From: Setaria digitata
Taxonomy: Eukaryota > Nematoda > Chromadorea > Rhabditida > Setariidae
Length of the DNA: 64,000 nucleotides
Assembly (NCBI GenBank): GCA_003640385.1
Contig: RCAB01000100.1
Location: forward strand, 105,833-169,832
Direction: 5' to 3'
The notes beneath the pieces are model-generated. The model saw only the letters and a list, made by a program, of their open reading frames with translations, had not been told where the DNA came from and searched no databases. Below, one piece after another: positions 36,771 through 50,102 of the stretch. Positions within the stretch are counted from its first letter, which is position 1. Every line of letters starts with the position of its first letter. The translations under genes were made by a program, and so were the position numbers.

Positions 36771-37400
36771 ATTGTTAACTTAATAAAGAACAATTAAAGT
36801 GCTGAGCGACATCAGTTACCTGAACATTTAAAGAATTAAAAGCAGTTAAAATCATCATTAAGTATGTTGACTTTAGGGTTTTCACTCCTTACTCAGAAAT
36901 GAACCTTGAATATAACAAGCGTTTTATTTCCGAAAAGATTTACAAATTAACTAATGCTAACAAACAGAACTAACAAGTCGGCAATAGTAGTCAACCGGAA
37001 ATTTCGAAACCAATGAAATTCAAAAGAGAGCGTCCAGAGGAACAGATAGTATATGTACAGTTGCGAAATAAAATGATTCTGAACAAGCATGCCATACTGT
37101 ATAGTAGACGAAAATCTTCATAAAACAATTCAAATAACAAAAGAATGTTTAGAAAGCAATCTGAATTAAAATATAAATCAGAAGAAAAGTTGTCAGTTTT
37201 CAAGATAAGGTCGCTAAATTTATTCGATGATTCCTGCAATACACAGAATCCCATAGATGAATGCATAATAAAACCAAAAAACAACAAAAAAAAAACAAAG
37301 AGGTTTTATAAGAAAGAGTTAAATCATACTAATAATTCACACTAAAAGAATCACAGAAAAATGAGACATAAGTTCCTTATTTATTTATAAAAAAAAGTTG

Positions 37401-40400
37401 TTAGTACTGACGTTGATAATCTAGTTCAGGTAAATGTGCAGAAGATGCGTGTGGCGTACCAGACGGCGTTGTACTCAAGCTTGCACAACAAATCTCACAA
37501 CCATCAATCAGGCGAAGAAGCTCATCAGGAGTGGGTCCCTAAAAAACGAAAAGTTTTGAAATCTTACAGAAATAATCTTTTTTCAAACCGACAAATAAGA
37601 TTCATACTTTTTCACATGTCTCGATGAATGAAAATACAAGCAAAGCCAATTGTGAAAAATTGCAAATTTACGCTTAAATATATCCATCAACAGGATTTTG
37701 CATATTTCATGCAATATGCTATTAATTCTCTACTATTTTTCAACAATTTATTTAAAACAGATAGTGATTAGAATATGGCGATCATTTCTCTTTACATTTA
37801 TGTAAAAATTTAGCTTGCTTTTATAAAAAAGGAAGACTGACTTGTCTTATAGCACCGCTGGTTCGATTTGCCAGAAGCATAGCATTTGCGTTAGCAGCAG
37901 CAGTAGTAGTCGACGACACAGTACCAGCTGTTTTTTCCGCTGTACTGGTTGGATTGGCTAAAGTAAGATTTGGGGATGGCAAATTTGCGTGATACTGATC
38001 CAGAGCAGTCGTTAAATCCCACATCTACAATAAATGTGAGAGTTGTGGAAAACAAACTTCCACTTTCGAATAAATGAAAGCCGCAAAATTACTCCATCTG
38101 AATAACACTTTTGTTTCGTAGAGACAAAATTCAATTAAAAAGTTAGTAACATCAGTAAGTGATACCATACTTGAATAGAACCATTAGAGGTTCCAGTAAA
38201 CAAAAATCTTCTCGGTCTTGAATTTACTCGTGAACCTTCACACTCATGAACCAGAAAAGCAGTTATCGCCGCGTTACCAACAGTTCGAATAGTGCAAAGT
38301 CTGCAAAACACAAATTTAAGAGTTCATTTCATGGAAAGAGGAAACACCGACATAAAGATGAATAATGAATAAAATAATAAAAAATTCTCCTTATAAGTGA
38401 AATAGGGAGAACATTAACCTGTCACCGTTTGATGCTAATCTTACGAAGACTTGATTGGTACCGGGCACCACTCGCTGTACAAAGACTTGTTCACCATCTT
38501 GATCACCAAAGGGTCCTATAAAACATAGATAAAATTCTGATACCTTTAGCAGTGAGAACTATGCTTATCTACAACATTCAAAAAAAAAAAGATATATAAA
38601 AATATAATCACACATTCAAACAAAACACATTTAAAATATTGAAAGTATTACCAGGATCATTTCCTTCTGCATCGAGGGCATCATCTGTGCTGTCTAGTGT
38701 AAGTACTTTAAAAGAAGCTAAAGATGTACTACCGGGTTGAGTCGAAATCATGCCACGAAAACGCGTTACACCCCAAGAACGAACATGATTATACTCGCTA
38801 CACACTAAAAAACGAAAAGATTTTATATTAGCATTGAAATCTAGATCAATTCGCTGTTATCTTAAACTTGATTTAGAAAAATGCTAACAGACCGAATTGA
38901 CGAAAGCTGGTTATTCTGTTTCTTACCGCTGATAAGATGATTGGTCGTCAGAGCAACTCGTGTAACTGGAGACGTATGCACAGTATAAGTCTGGAATAGT
39001 TGTGGGCCATGACCAACTGTTTCTGGATGTTGTACGATCACTCGGACATTACCACTTGAAGTGCCATAAGCAATTTCAATCCAGTTCCCACGGAGGTCGA
39101 AAATGTTCAAAACACATTTGAGAAAATACAGACAAGAAGACGAATCTGATGCCAAGATTACGATTATTTGAAATGAAAATCATACTAGTTTTTGGTGTCA
39201 AATAAACACTTATAGCGGTGATAACATCAGCATTTGGATCACGATAAAGTTCCGTAATCAGCAAATCATTGTCCTTCATTCGCAAAGGAAATTTTTGCAT
39301 ATCGATATAATAAATGGATCCATTGGTACAGCCAAGAAGCAAAAATGATCCGGCTGTATCATAGCAAGATATTGCGACGACATCTATGGTAAGAAAAGCG
39401 TTATAATTTTCACGGAACTTTTAAAAAATGCAAATATACAGAGCTGCGCTGCATGTGAATGAGTAAACAATACATATTCGTGTTTCTAATAAAAACATAA
39501 AACCATTAGTTTACAATAAATGCTTGACGAATGTCAGCAAGAGCAAGAAAATATTTACTAACCTTGAACTTGCCAATTATGTGTCATTGAATGCCAAATC
39601 CCAACTTTCCCAATTTTACTCAGTGCTACTAATTGGCTCCCAATAAAGAACAGCTTATCAACAGCAACCAAAAGAGTAAACGTCCCTGTGAAAAATCTTC
39701 CAAAACATGACCAAATCAGAAATTTAATTAATCGATATTGAGATTTAAAACCCCGTTTAAAAATTCCAACTTTTATGGGACACCATACTTTTACCATTTT
39801 CTACCAACTAAAACTAAATAAAAAAAAAAAAGAAATGCAGAAAAATCACCAATTTTTGATCCAAAATTAGCATCTCCTTCTGAAATATTCCACAGATGTA
39901 TTGCGTGATTAGCTAATGAAACAGCCAGCATTTTCTCCCCAAATTTTGCATACAATGCCACATGACGAACGACAGCATCCATACGTGGTGATATATACAA
40001 TTGTTGCCAACCCAAACTTTCCTTCATTCTATAAATGAAATTATTAAGTGTTTGTCGGTGTAACGTTAAAAATTCAAAACAGTAGACTTGATGTGAGTGC
40101 TTCACTTCCCATGAATACAAAAAAAAATTCTTACAGCCTGAAACAATAACTAACATAAGTTAAATAATTTATTTCAAACAAATGCACAAATGCTAATAAG
40201 CAAGAACGATACTAGTAAAATGAATGGTCACCTATAACAACAAACAAAATTTGCATAGCCTACAGCAACTGCATTATAATGTGCCCGAATTACCCGGACT
40301 CGTAATGGTTCTAATAGCTGATCAGACATTCGCGCAGAGTAACGCATCAGTAATGACAGTTCGCCTTTTAACTGGAATTAAATGCTCAATAAGATTAGTA

Positions 40401-42638
40401 AAAATACGACGAAAATAAAGGCTGGTGTATTTTCAGGTATTTGGACTAATTATTCGAGAGCATCATGTAGGTAAGCTATCATGTTCAGAGAGATCACAAA
40501 AGGTACAATTCATAAGCTCGGTCAAAGAATAATAAGCTAATGACTTAAGCAATAACATAATTTAAATGGATGCAGCTATTACCGATAGCTGTATCCATTT
40601 ATATTATATTCTATCAATTCGAATCATTACCTGACGTGTTAATTCAAACGAACTCTTCTTCATGAGACTCTGATAGCTTCTGGAAGGGCTGCAGCAAACA
40701 CTATGCCCGTTCTGAAGCATTAGTCTTTTTTTTTTCCGAAGCACTATACTTTAAAAATCCCTTCTCAAATTTTGATTCAGTTATATTGTCAAGTTATAGG
40801 GATGCCATCAGAATTGCCTCTGCTGAAAACTCAACATTATATTCGAATAATTCAACTACTTGAAACTACGATCTAGGACATCAAAGAATTTAAGTTGTAA
40901 TATATTTTAGGTGCAAAAATCTCAAGTTTGCTGCTCCACAAACTTTCTTTTAGCAGAAGAAATACCACATAATCTGAGCCATTTGCTGGGAGATGTGAAA
41001 CAGGATAGTGCGGTCGGTTCCTTGACGTATTGTTGCTACTTTCCATCGACAAGCTTGTTGCTTCCGATTTTTCCGCACTGACTGGGAATTCTAAATCGAG
41101 GAATTGACTATTTGCAAGAAAAAGTATTAGATAAACGAAAGAAGTTTACCTTCACTTGTAAATGATCCGTGATTTTCAACAGATAGCGGCTGCTTTGCTG
41201 ACAAATTTGGAATAGTCTTCGCCGGTTTTCCAACTAATGCCTCCATCGTCACATGTGGCACCTAAAAAACTGTGCTAATTTGTAACATTCAACGACCTTT
41301 TACAACCAGTCTGTTTCAGCACGAGCATCTGAGCGTTCAAAGACAAACGGACAGAATCAATGAGTCAACTAAAATTTAAGTGTATAATCCTCACTTGAAA
41401 TTTCGCTTCCATACTTGGAAGTAAACGAGGCTGCTGCGATGCTTTGGATGCAGAATTACTTGATATTACTTCAACTGCTGGAGCCGCTGCATGTTCGTTT
41501 AAACTCCGAGAGTGAAGAGAAGGAAAGGGAACAGAAACTAGGCTACGTGATCCTGACGAGTTCAGCGGATTCTCATTGCTTCTTGCAGGATTTGGTGATG
41601 TGGTCGTGTAACCTGCTGATAAAGATGACTCGACTAAATAAATACTGAAATTAAACTGTGCTGGTTTTTAAATGGCGAATCATCACCGCTCATTTTTTTC
41701 TTTGAATCCATTTTTCAATTAAATTCAAAAAAATATTAAAACATACCCTCATTTAATGGTAATGCGGGTGGAGGTAAAAAAGCATTGAAGAGTACATCAC
41801 CACAGGCACATTCATCCAATTCTTCACATAAAGTTAATCGTTTCACAAGAGGTCCTAAGCCGTAGTACTGCGCTTCATGTTTTAAATTCACCAAACTCAC
41901 TCCGCTACGAAAGGAAAGAAATAGAGGCAGTATTTTAAAGGAAATAATGGACAAAAGATAGAATACTACGGTGCAGGAAAAAAAAATAGAAGAAAAATTG
42001 ATAATAATTTCACCTTAAATCAATTTGTTTTGTTCGCAGATAATTCAAAATTATTCGAAACATTTGTGGATCTCGATCAATGAAGACCTGAAACTGATGC
42101 AGTGATGCAACATCCACAGCTGCACATCAATTTCAGATCTGCAGTAGAGAAATAAATGGCGGAAGAAAATAAAACTCTTCATTCAATAAATTTGAAAATT
42201 GTTCCGTTAATGGCTGAAGTGGTTATGATTCAACAGAGCAAGAAGGGAAGTAATTACAAGCACATCAAGTTGAGAATTCATTTAAAATAGCAAAGAAATT
42301 CACCGCGCCTGTTTCGTCCCGCACAGTAGGAATTCTTCCACTCAGCAAACTGAAACATTAAAGACAGAGAAATCCAGTACAAGTTTCACACAAAGTTGAT
42401 AACAAATAGCCGTAAAAAACATGAGTTGCGGGAATATATGACTTATTAGAAACATTCGAAATGACCTAAGTCTTGTCGAGGAATATACCACATAATTCTT
42501 CATAATAGGAGAAAACTGAGCAAATAACCTCGTGAAGAATGTGTCTGGCATCCATGTCAAAGTATGTCGTGAAGTTGCAAATCGATGCCCACCAACATTC
42601 AAATTAACAATCTGTTCTGCCATCGAAGAAAGCGTCAT
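37401..42638 (-). CDS. KCTD3: KCTD3/SHKBP1-like BTB and WD-repeat protein
   Basis: Seventeen exons join in phase: 42638-42529, 42349-42304, 42087-42014, 41904-41747, 41633-41395, 41261-41150, 41090-40966, 40371-40232, 40028-39850, 39685-39563, 39383-39186, 39145-38927, 38804-38652, 38515-38419, 38300-38171, 38024-37842 and 37538-37401. They encode 807 residues, close to human KCTD3. The N-terminal BTB/T1 domain shows [37 protein letters not shown] and HEAQYYGL. A Ser-rich linker follows, then a WD-like propeller with the family signatures [37 protein letters not shown] and [12 protein letters not shown]. Relatives regulate HCN channels or bind SH3 adaptors and Cullin-3; the role here is by homology. 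It cannot be assigned to KCTD3 over SHKBP1 because it probably represents their common ancestor. Confidence 0.93.
40563..40601. repeat. 17-bp inverted repeat with one mismatch, 5-base loop
   Basis: Arms 40563-40579 and 40585-40601 pair at 16 of 17 positions, with loop taccg. The exception is G opposite T in the + strand sense. It is within the intron 40372-40965 of the KCTD3-like gene. Confidence 0.85.
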
Positions 42639-43623
42639 TATCCCTCAACGATATTGTCTTTTCATTTCTTTATGTCCCACCAATAACAACTGATTTCCGA
42701 CTTCAAGGAAACTGCAGAGAGACACAATTCATTTTTCTTCTTCATTTAGACATTACAAACAAATCCTTCTTTCACTTAGAATGTACATCAAGTAAATTTT
42801 TACAGCACTACAAACTGTTCTTAAAAAACAACAAAGATTTCCACTTATCTTTTAATGAAAATATATACAAATGCATATACAGCTTAACTCGGAAAAAGTA
42901 GTCTCAATTAATAGTAGTAACAAAACAAGTTATAATTATAACTTAGCTATAAAAATCTTACATTTTTTCTACAGTACTTGAAATTTTTCATAAGAAGTTA
43001 TTTCAAGAATGTATAAAATATCAAAATGTGTTTGGAAGTTTGAATATTGACACAAATAGGGAGGAAAATATACAAAAAAATTACTGACGCAATATCAGAC
43101 ACTAATTACTTTTAAAACATTTTTAATCTTAATGATTCGACTTTACTTTTACCTATCTCTATATTTCTCTAAATTTATCAGTCTCATGCTAAAGATATAC
43201 ATTACTTCAACAAACCAGATTAATATTTGCCTACTGAAAATAATTAACAAAAATTATTTTAAATCACTTAAGCTAATTCGTCAGTAAAATGAATCATTTA
43301 TTCCTCCTGCACTGTATTTGCTAAATTCAAAAATAAAATTCATACAATCATCGTACAATGAATTATTGTAATAGTAGTATCTTTTTGCATCATTTTTATT
43401 CTTAGTGGACAAAATCGGAAGATTTTATATCTAATGACTTTTTAAAAATTTTTAAGCACAGACTCTTTATAAAAATATTTCTCGACAAATGCCGATGAAT
43501 ATTTTACTAATTTGTTCATTAACAGTTTATCAAACAATGACTATGAACCTACTGCAAAATCAATAGCGAAATAACTGACAAAATATTGAATTCATGCTTA
43601 TATTTATAAATCTCTTCGAATAC
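42639..43623. other. Intergenic, no gene seen
   Basis: About 1 kb between the KCTD3-like start and the macro-domain stop. It should hold the 3' UTR of the macro-domain gene and the KCTD3-like promoter. No distinctive element was recognised. Confidence 0.5.
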
Positions 43624-44625
43624 TTAAGTCAGCTTTTCTTTCAAGCATTTCTCGTACAAGTCGTAGTCCTTGTCCAAAAATGTGACGAAGATCACTCTAT
43701 CAATCTGAAAACTTGCTAATACGGATGTCATCACCACTTTTTTTTAGAAGCAAATATTTTTTCTCCATTAAAAGAAGTTTCAATTAAAATTTGAAACTAG
43801 TCAAAAAAAACGCCCACTTTATCTTTATTTTCTGCCAACCACTCCAAAACTGAAGTAACTACAACGTTGCATGCGTCATCATTCGGATAGCCATATATGC
43901 CTGTTGAAATGCATGGAAAAGCCTGGAACTCTTATTTAAATGTTATATGGAAAATAAATAAATGAAGACAAGTAAAATATCTCACGAAACTTTAAAACAC
44001 AAATTGCTGTCCAATGTTTCAAAATACTTACAATAGTCCTCAAATTATTTGTAGCAGCAAGTTTGAGTGATTCAATATAACAAGACTTCAAAAGGTTTCG
44101 ATGATCTTCACTAACTTTTGAATGAACTTGAGGTCCTACAGTATGTATTACATCTGAAATAATACTAGCTAACAAGGAACAATGGTCGTGAAAGGATACT
44201 TCATACGAAAAGAAGAAGTGAAAAGAAATGAATATTGATAAAAACACACGTTTGATATGATTCATATTATAAGCCCCTGTTATTTTAGCCTCTCCGACTT
44301 TACAACCATTCAACTTTTTGCACTCGTCATACAAACCTCGACCTGCTGCACGGTGAATGGCCCCGTCAACTCCGCCACCTTAAAAAAAAAGGTGATATGG
44401 AAGCAGATAAAATAGCTTTACAAGAAGAATGAACCATACTTCATTCGTTTTGGGAAAAAGGAACGTACCACCCAACAGTGAACTGTTCGCAGCATTCACA
44501 ATGGCATCAATTTCAAACTTGGTGATATCTCCTTTGTCAACTGCAACAAGCTTAGCAAGCGGATTGCTTGACTTCGTTAATTCAGCCACTGTCGTTGCCT
44601 CGTTCCACTTCTTCATTTTTGTCAT
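43624..44625 (-). CDS. MacroD-type macro-domain protein (ADP-ribose hydrolase)
   Basis: Five exons join in phase: 44625-44469, 44378-44250, 44153-44032, 43922-43818 and 43704-43624. They encode 197 residues, essentially one macro domain. Visible signatures are [65 protein letters not shown] and [10 protein letters not shown], in the order of MACROD1/MACROD2 and bacterial YmdB. Such enzymes bind ADP-ribose, remove mono-ADP-ribose from proteins and deacetylate O-acetyl-ADP-ribose. The Asn of VNAAN and the GGGVDGAIH loop are intact, so activity is plausible. No mitochondrial targeting extension is evident. The start ATG lies five bases after a TATTTTAG acceptor, consistent with trans-splicing. 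Confidence 0.92.
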
Positions 44626-44630
44626 ACTTC

Positions 44631-44632
44631 CT
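44631..44632 (-). promoter_or_regulatory. Probable trans-splice acceptor of the macro-domain gene
   Basis: On the - strand, GGTATTTTAG ends five bases before the start codon, leaving no room for an ordinary 5' UTR exon. This placement is typical of nematode spliced-leader acceptors. Confidence 0.5.
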
Positions 44633-46780
44633 AAAATACCACGAAATCACTACAAAAATAACCTATCACTTCATATCCAGCACGGAAAAACGCTCACTGC
44701 CAAAATCCTACATACAACGCCTTCTCCAGATGCTAAGAACGTTTTTCAATTGTGTGAAATGAAATGAACATATTCCGTGTCAATGATACGGTAATATAGG
44801 CAGATTAATAGCTTAAACAGGCTTTAGAAATGGATCGATTCAACTTAAACAATTATATAATATCATGTATTTAAGAATTTTGAAAAAAAGGGAATCAAGA
44901 TGAAGCAACAGAGCATGGGAACCAACCTAAAGCTGAGGTACCACGCCTGCACATCAGCATTCTTGTATGGGAAGCAACCTAAAATTAACAGTATCAATTC
45001 TACCCTTATACCCCTAAGTTATACAACTTCACAAAAAAACACACCTAACCTTCCCAGAAAATCCTTCGATTTCATACGGCTGCATCACAATTTTACGAAA
45101 AATCTGTTTCTCAGTGATTGCTAACCTACCTGGAATAGTATGTTCCAGATGATGCTACTGCGTTGCATATCTTGGCAACTTTTGGGAGTTTCTTCATAGC
45201 TTAAGCACGGGCATCATTTACTTCACTAGATTTTCTGTCTAGTGCACGCTTATTAGACGGAAATTTTAAAATAAAGCAAAAAAAATTTTTTTTTGGATAG
45301 GATAAAAGGTCTAGAGCCTGAGGCCGTAAAAGAAACTATCGCCGAGGAGTGTCGTGAAGCGTTGTATTTCCGAGTTGAGTTACCTAAGTGTAGTAGACTG
45401 GACTTGATTTCGTGTAATACGATGCAAGGTTTCTTCTAGTCTTCTGTTTCCATCGCATGCTTTTTTGATCCTTGGCTAGCATTCTAAGTTCATTATCATA
45501 TCATTAGAAGCAAGCCTAAGAGCGAATGATTTTGGGAGAAAATTAAACTAGAGAGGTTATTTTCTACCGACTTTCATTTTAAAATTTGTCATTTAACTTT
45601 CATCTGTGAGATATGGTGGCTATGCAGAAAGATACACATCGTACATAACATTTCTTTTGCCTTCTTGTGCTCAGGAATCAATTAGTTAGAATTATTTCTT
45701 CTAAAGTTAAAATCTGCCCACTGCTACTTCGATTCATTTGTGGAAATGATTGAAATGGCGAACATTGATTAAGACCTGAATAAGGCAATAAGCCTCATGA
45801 GGCCGCATGTATTACTAATGCAAAATGTGCTGGAATCGAAACTTGCTTTTAAATTATGCTAAACACTATTGCTAAAAAGAAATATGCAAATTATAAGTTA
45901 GAATAACGACTAGCCAAAACTGTTGAGCAGTTGTGGAAGTGTGCTATTTTTCATTCATCGTTTTATCGATCGGTTTATTTTATTCTTTCCGGGTAATTGC
46001 TTTCTAATTCCGTTTCCGTTTCTCAGTGACACTGTTCAGGTTTATCTCGTACCCTTGTACCTGGGATATCCATCCTTCTGCTATCTCTTTCATCTTCAAC
46101 AACTCTTTCTCAGAATTCAGTCTATTCTAATTTTTAATTTCTCTGTGAAGGCTGTTAACCTTTTATTCTCATATTTAATGAAGAAATCTTGGAAGTAGAT
46201 GGAATTATTTCGTTCCGTTGAAACGAAATAAATGAGAGTAAAATTTACTTGAGCGAATTTTAAAGCGTATTGCGCTATCTGTTTAATCCGTTGTTCCTGT
46301 GTTTTTGAATGCTTGGTTCGGGAGTTAAAATATATAAAACTCATATAAAAATTGTTCATCTCTTGAAGGAGTCATATAATTTCCCCTTATTTGGGAAGGA
46401 TAAGCAGAAACAAAATAAAAATAAATAAAAAGAATAAAAATATTAAATCACTAAATACAAAAAATTCTTCGAATGAATAGTTCCAACTTATCTGACGATG
46501 AAATATGTTCTTTTGATAGTTAATATCTGTAATATTTTCGCAACACTGATCAAGATTATAAGAGAATCATGGCATGATTTGGTTTTATGACTATCTCATA
46601 AATATTTATATTAAGTAAATTGGATGAAAAATATGTTATGTGTGGAAAAAAGGAAAGACACCACATGAAGACTTTGTACAAAGTTTTAGTTTTCTAAGTC
46701 ATTTAAATAAAAGTGACCTAATAAAGTTAACTGTTTCGCTTAACTACTTTTAAGAAAAGTTTTGTTAAGAAAGGCTAATT
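44633..46780. other. No supported complete gene
   Basis: Mostly AT-rich. A coding-like segment at 45301-45439 is listed separately. A small hairpin lies at 46206-46230 (9-bp arms). Open frames such as 45923-46198 are Phe/Ser-rich and unsupported. Confidence 0.45.
45301..45439 (+). other. Orphan coding-like segment
   Basis: After an acceptor-like tttttttggatag, a 45-codon frame without a start reads like real protein (for example KGLEPEAVKETIAEECREAL), with a composition unlike flanking AT-rich DNA. It ends at TAG 45437-45439. I found no partner exons. It could be a relic exon, a terminal exon of an unseen gene, or chance. Confidence 0.25.
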
Positions 46781-49700
46781 ATGAAAAACAATACAGCGAC
46801 AAAAATCGCTATCGGAGTATGCATGGCCGTTGCTGTGAGCTTGATCTTGTTCCATTACTTTCGGAAGAAAAAAGTGCTTCGTTTTTCGATCTTCGTCTTT
46901 TTTTTTTTTGTAAAGAATTAAAATTTAAAAGAATCCATTAATATATCAACATACTTGTTAAATTTTCTTTGAAAATAAAAAGAAGTCAGCTCAAACATTA
47001 TGTGAGGATAAAATCTCAAACATGATATGATTTTTATTAATTGAGGACAACTGATAATTTTAATAAGTCTATAGCAAAAGCTTAGAAATTTGATGGAGAT
47101 AGATTATTATCAGTTGTGCAATCATAACAAATCGTGGAAATATTTGCTGCTCTTCTCTTCCGGAATTATTTTTTATAAATTTAAGTTACGAAAACGGATC
47201 AGTCCGAAGAAACAAACAGAGTCAGCCGGGCGATTACCGTCAAGGCTGAAACGACACTCTCAAGTGTCTCGACATTTATCATCACCAAAACATGCCTTGC
47301 ATTTGTAAGTCTTCAGTTATAGCAAAGGAAAGAGTGCAGTTAAGATTTTTTGCGATCAAGCGAGAAAGTAAATACCGCAGAAGATCCATCTAACATGTGT
47401 CATATTTGGAATATTTAATTGTTAAAGGGAGACTGATATCACAGCCTGAATCTCTTCAGAAATTTTTTAATTTTTTTTTCCTCTTTTTGTTTTTATTTTT
47501 ACTTTTTTTTCTTTTTTTTTTTTAGGAAAAAACCTATTGACTCAGCAAAATCGATGCATAGCGTATCTAATGAGAGCCTTGTCAGCCCTTTATTATCCGA
47601 AACGGTTCGTTTAAAAACAGAAGCAAATGAAATTTCTGAATAACTACTGCTGGATATGCGCTCTTTTTTCACTCATTTCTACATTCAGAAAGTTCGACCA
47701 CATTTAACATTTACATGTCTCTCTTTCAGTTATTTTAATTAAATTTTTATCCCCGATTCTCCTCACTAATTTCCAATATTTATATAAATTTTCTAATTGA
47801 ATCAATGAATTTATTTATTCATATAGTTTATCATTCCGTTATTGATTCCACTAAGAATGATATGGAAAGTTTTAGTAGATAGGAAGGTTGTGAAGCAATG
47901 AGTGATCAAGAGAATGGGGTGAAGAGTGAGAGAAAGTGAAGAAATAAAATTATTACTTAAATACAAAGGCATTTCGTTGTGAATGTTAATCTTTTTATTT
48001 AAGCTAGCAAAGATGTTTTAAATATGTCGTCGTCACACATTTGATTTTTTTCTATACTTAAATTATGTTTCTGAAGGGAATCTAAGGCTCTTTTTAAGGA
48101 CAAATCCAGCAAGCCAAAAAAAGCCAAAGATTATCCTCCATCGTTCGTTTGTTTTATTCACCCTTTACAGTACGCAAATAACAGACTTCATGTTAAAGTG
48201 AAAAGTACTAGTCTTATTTTTGCTCACATTTAATCATTTATATATTTTACCTAAATTTTGCAGTGTTGTCGAAGTGTTGGAAGCCAGCAGCTCATCAACT
48301 TCTTCACCGGTAATCTTGCTTCAAAAAGATTCCACTAGATTTTCTGCTCATTCTTGAAAGCGCTAGTGTTTCGGATACTTATCAGATGCTTCTAAATATA
48401 ACTCTAGTTTTAGCTTAATTAATTTACCTCATTAATACAGGAAAAAAGCATAAGTGAATATTCGAGTGAAAATTATCCACCCGCGATTGTTCGGGAACAA
48501 AAAGAAGCGGTAAATATTAAGACTTTGTAAAAAGTGAAGGTTTGGAATTGCAGGGATACCTGTGGTATGCTGAACCACATTTTGAAGTTTATTATTCAGG
48601 ATTTTGTGCTGCTACCGAAATTCACTTTAGTTTATTCTTTCTATATTAGTAAGCTCAAACCTTGATAGCTAAAATATCTCAAGTTGGGCAAGATTTTTTG
48701 AGGTGCATGATTTTCTCAAAAATGATATAAATATTTAGCTTAAAATTTGCTCTCGAATCTAGAACTACCTATTTGTTTAAACAATTTGTTTGTTTTGTAA
48801 ATTACTAAATTTCCAGCCAAAATTACAACTGTCACCAGAGAAGCCACGAGAATTATCAAATAAGGTAGAATAATGTCAATACTTCTGAACTGAATATTTA
48901 GCATCACTAAAATCGCTTGCAGTTATGTTTCTCTGAATAGTTTAGCAATTCGTAATTCTTTTTATCTAGCTACTGGATTACGCTTGAACGATTCGGTTTC
49001 CACTAAGTTGTCATGAGTAGTGTAAACATTGTCTCATCTTTACGAATGATTTACTTATAGATCGTACCAACGGATACAAATAGATTATCACTACCAAAAT
49101 TGCTTAAAGCTGAGAATCTTGATCAGGTCTGACCTACTTTTATCACCTTCATGGATCCAAAAGATATTGGCGATCCTTAAAAATCCTTCGTGGTTGGGAT
49201 CGGGAATTGCATAATTTCGCTTGAACGAAGAATTCCTAGTAAGTGTTTCTCACCAGCTGACGTTGATTCCTTCATTTCTTGCAGATTAAATCAACGGAAT
49301 CTCCCACTGCTTCAAAACTGCTTCCAGCTGAAGAGAGTCCTTCACCAACCGATGTTATTTCAGTAAGATTGTAAAATCGCTGTTTGCAGTTACCCGTAGA
49401 ACAATAGAAAACTATGATTAGCATCAGGGAAAGTTCTACTCTGAATAGCCTCCTGATCCGCGGATGGTATTTAGATTGATTCGTACTGCTACTGTGGACA
49501 AGATGTTGCAATTTCTATGAATGAAATGGGAGAATTGAACGAAAATTGGAAAGTAGAATTGTTACCGACCATCGTAAAACCTTTGTCTTTTGACCCTTAT
49601 TCACCCGAAGATCTTACTCAAGTAGAAGGCAAGTTTCTAAGTTCTCTTTTATCGGCTCAGAATATTTCAACCTTTTCCTAAAATATAAGCGAACATTAAC

Positions 49701-50102
49701 CAATTCGCAATCTTTTCCTTTTTCTATTCGCTTCTCACACTTCAATTTCCAAACATGATAAATTTTCCAACTTACAGTTAATCTACATATATACCAAGCT
49801 GTTAGTAACTCACACAGATTAGTTAAAAGCCCTGATATGACATAAGACTCAGGACAGATTAAGACAGATTATTAAGATGAATCGGATTTTATGAATTTCA
49901 AATTTGAACATTGATAGGTTCAAGCGAGGAAATGAGTAAAAATTCGATGCAAATAAACCAAATACCGAAGAATCACCATATTATCGTGCCATTCTTACCA
50001 ATTCTACACGCTATTACTTACGCATCCAAACATGCTCAACTTATTCAAGAGCTTTTGCAAAATTATGAATACTATGAGTCGCAAACACTTGAAAGTAGCT
50101 GA
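46781..50102 (+). CDS. N-terminally membrane-anchored, mostly disordered protein, family unknown
   Basis: The first exon (46781-46873) encodes a short N-terminus, a transmembrane segment (residues about 8-24, KIAIGVCMAVAVSLILF) and a basic stop-transfer patch. Further exons are 47186-47304, 47526-47604, 48264-48309, 48443-48510, 48829-48866, 49061-49127, 49285-49362, 49475-49630 and 49918-50102; some ends are approximate. The tail is Ser/Pro/Lys-rich with motifs such as HSVSNESL and SPEKP, then a more structured end (FLPILHAITYASKHAQLIQELL). Many small internal exons are phase 0. The join 47604 to 48264 leaves a phase conflict, so a small exon may be missed. The last intron uses a GC donor. 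A signal-anchored organelle surface protein is plausible; no family is assigned. Confidence 0.6.

Noticed and set aside
44429..44767. 112-codon + strand ORF
   Set aside because: Antisense to the first exon of the macro-domain gene.
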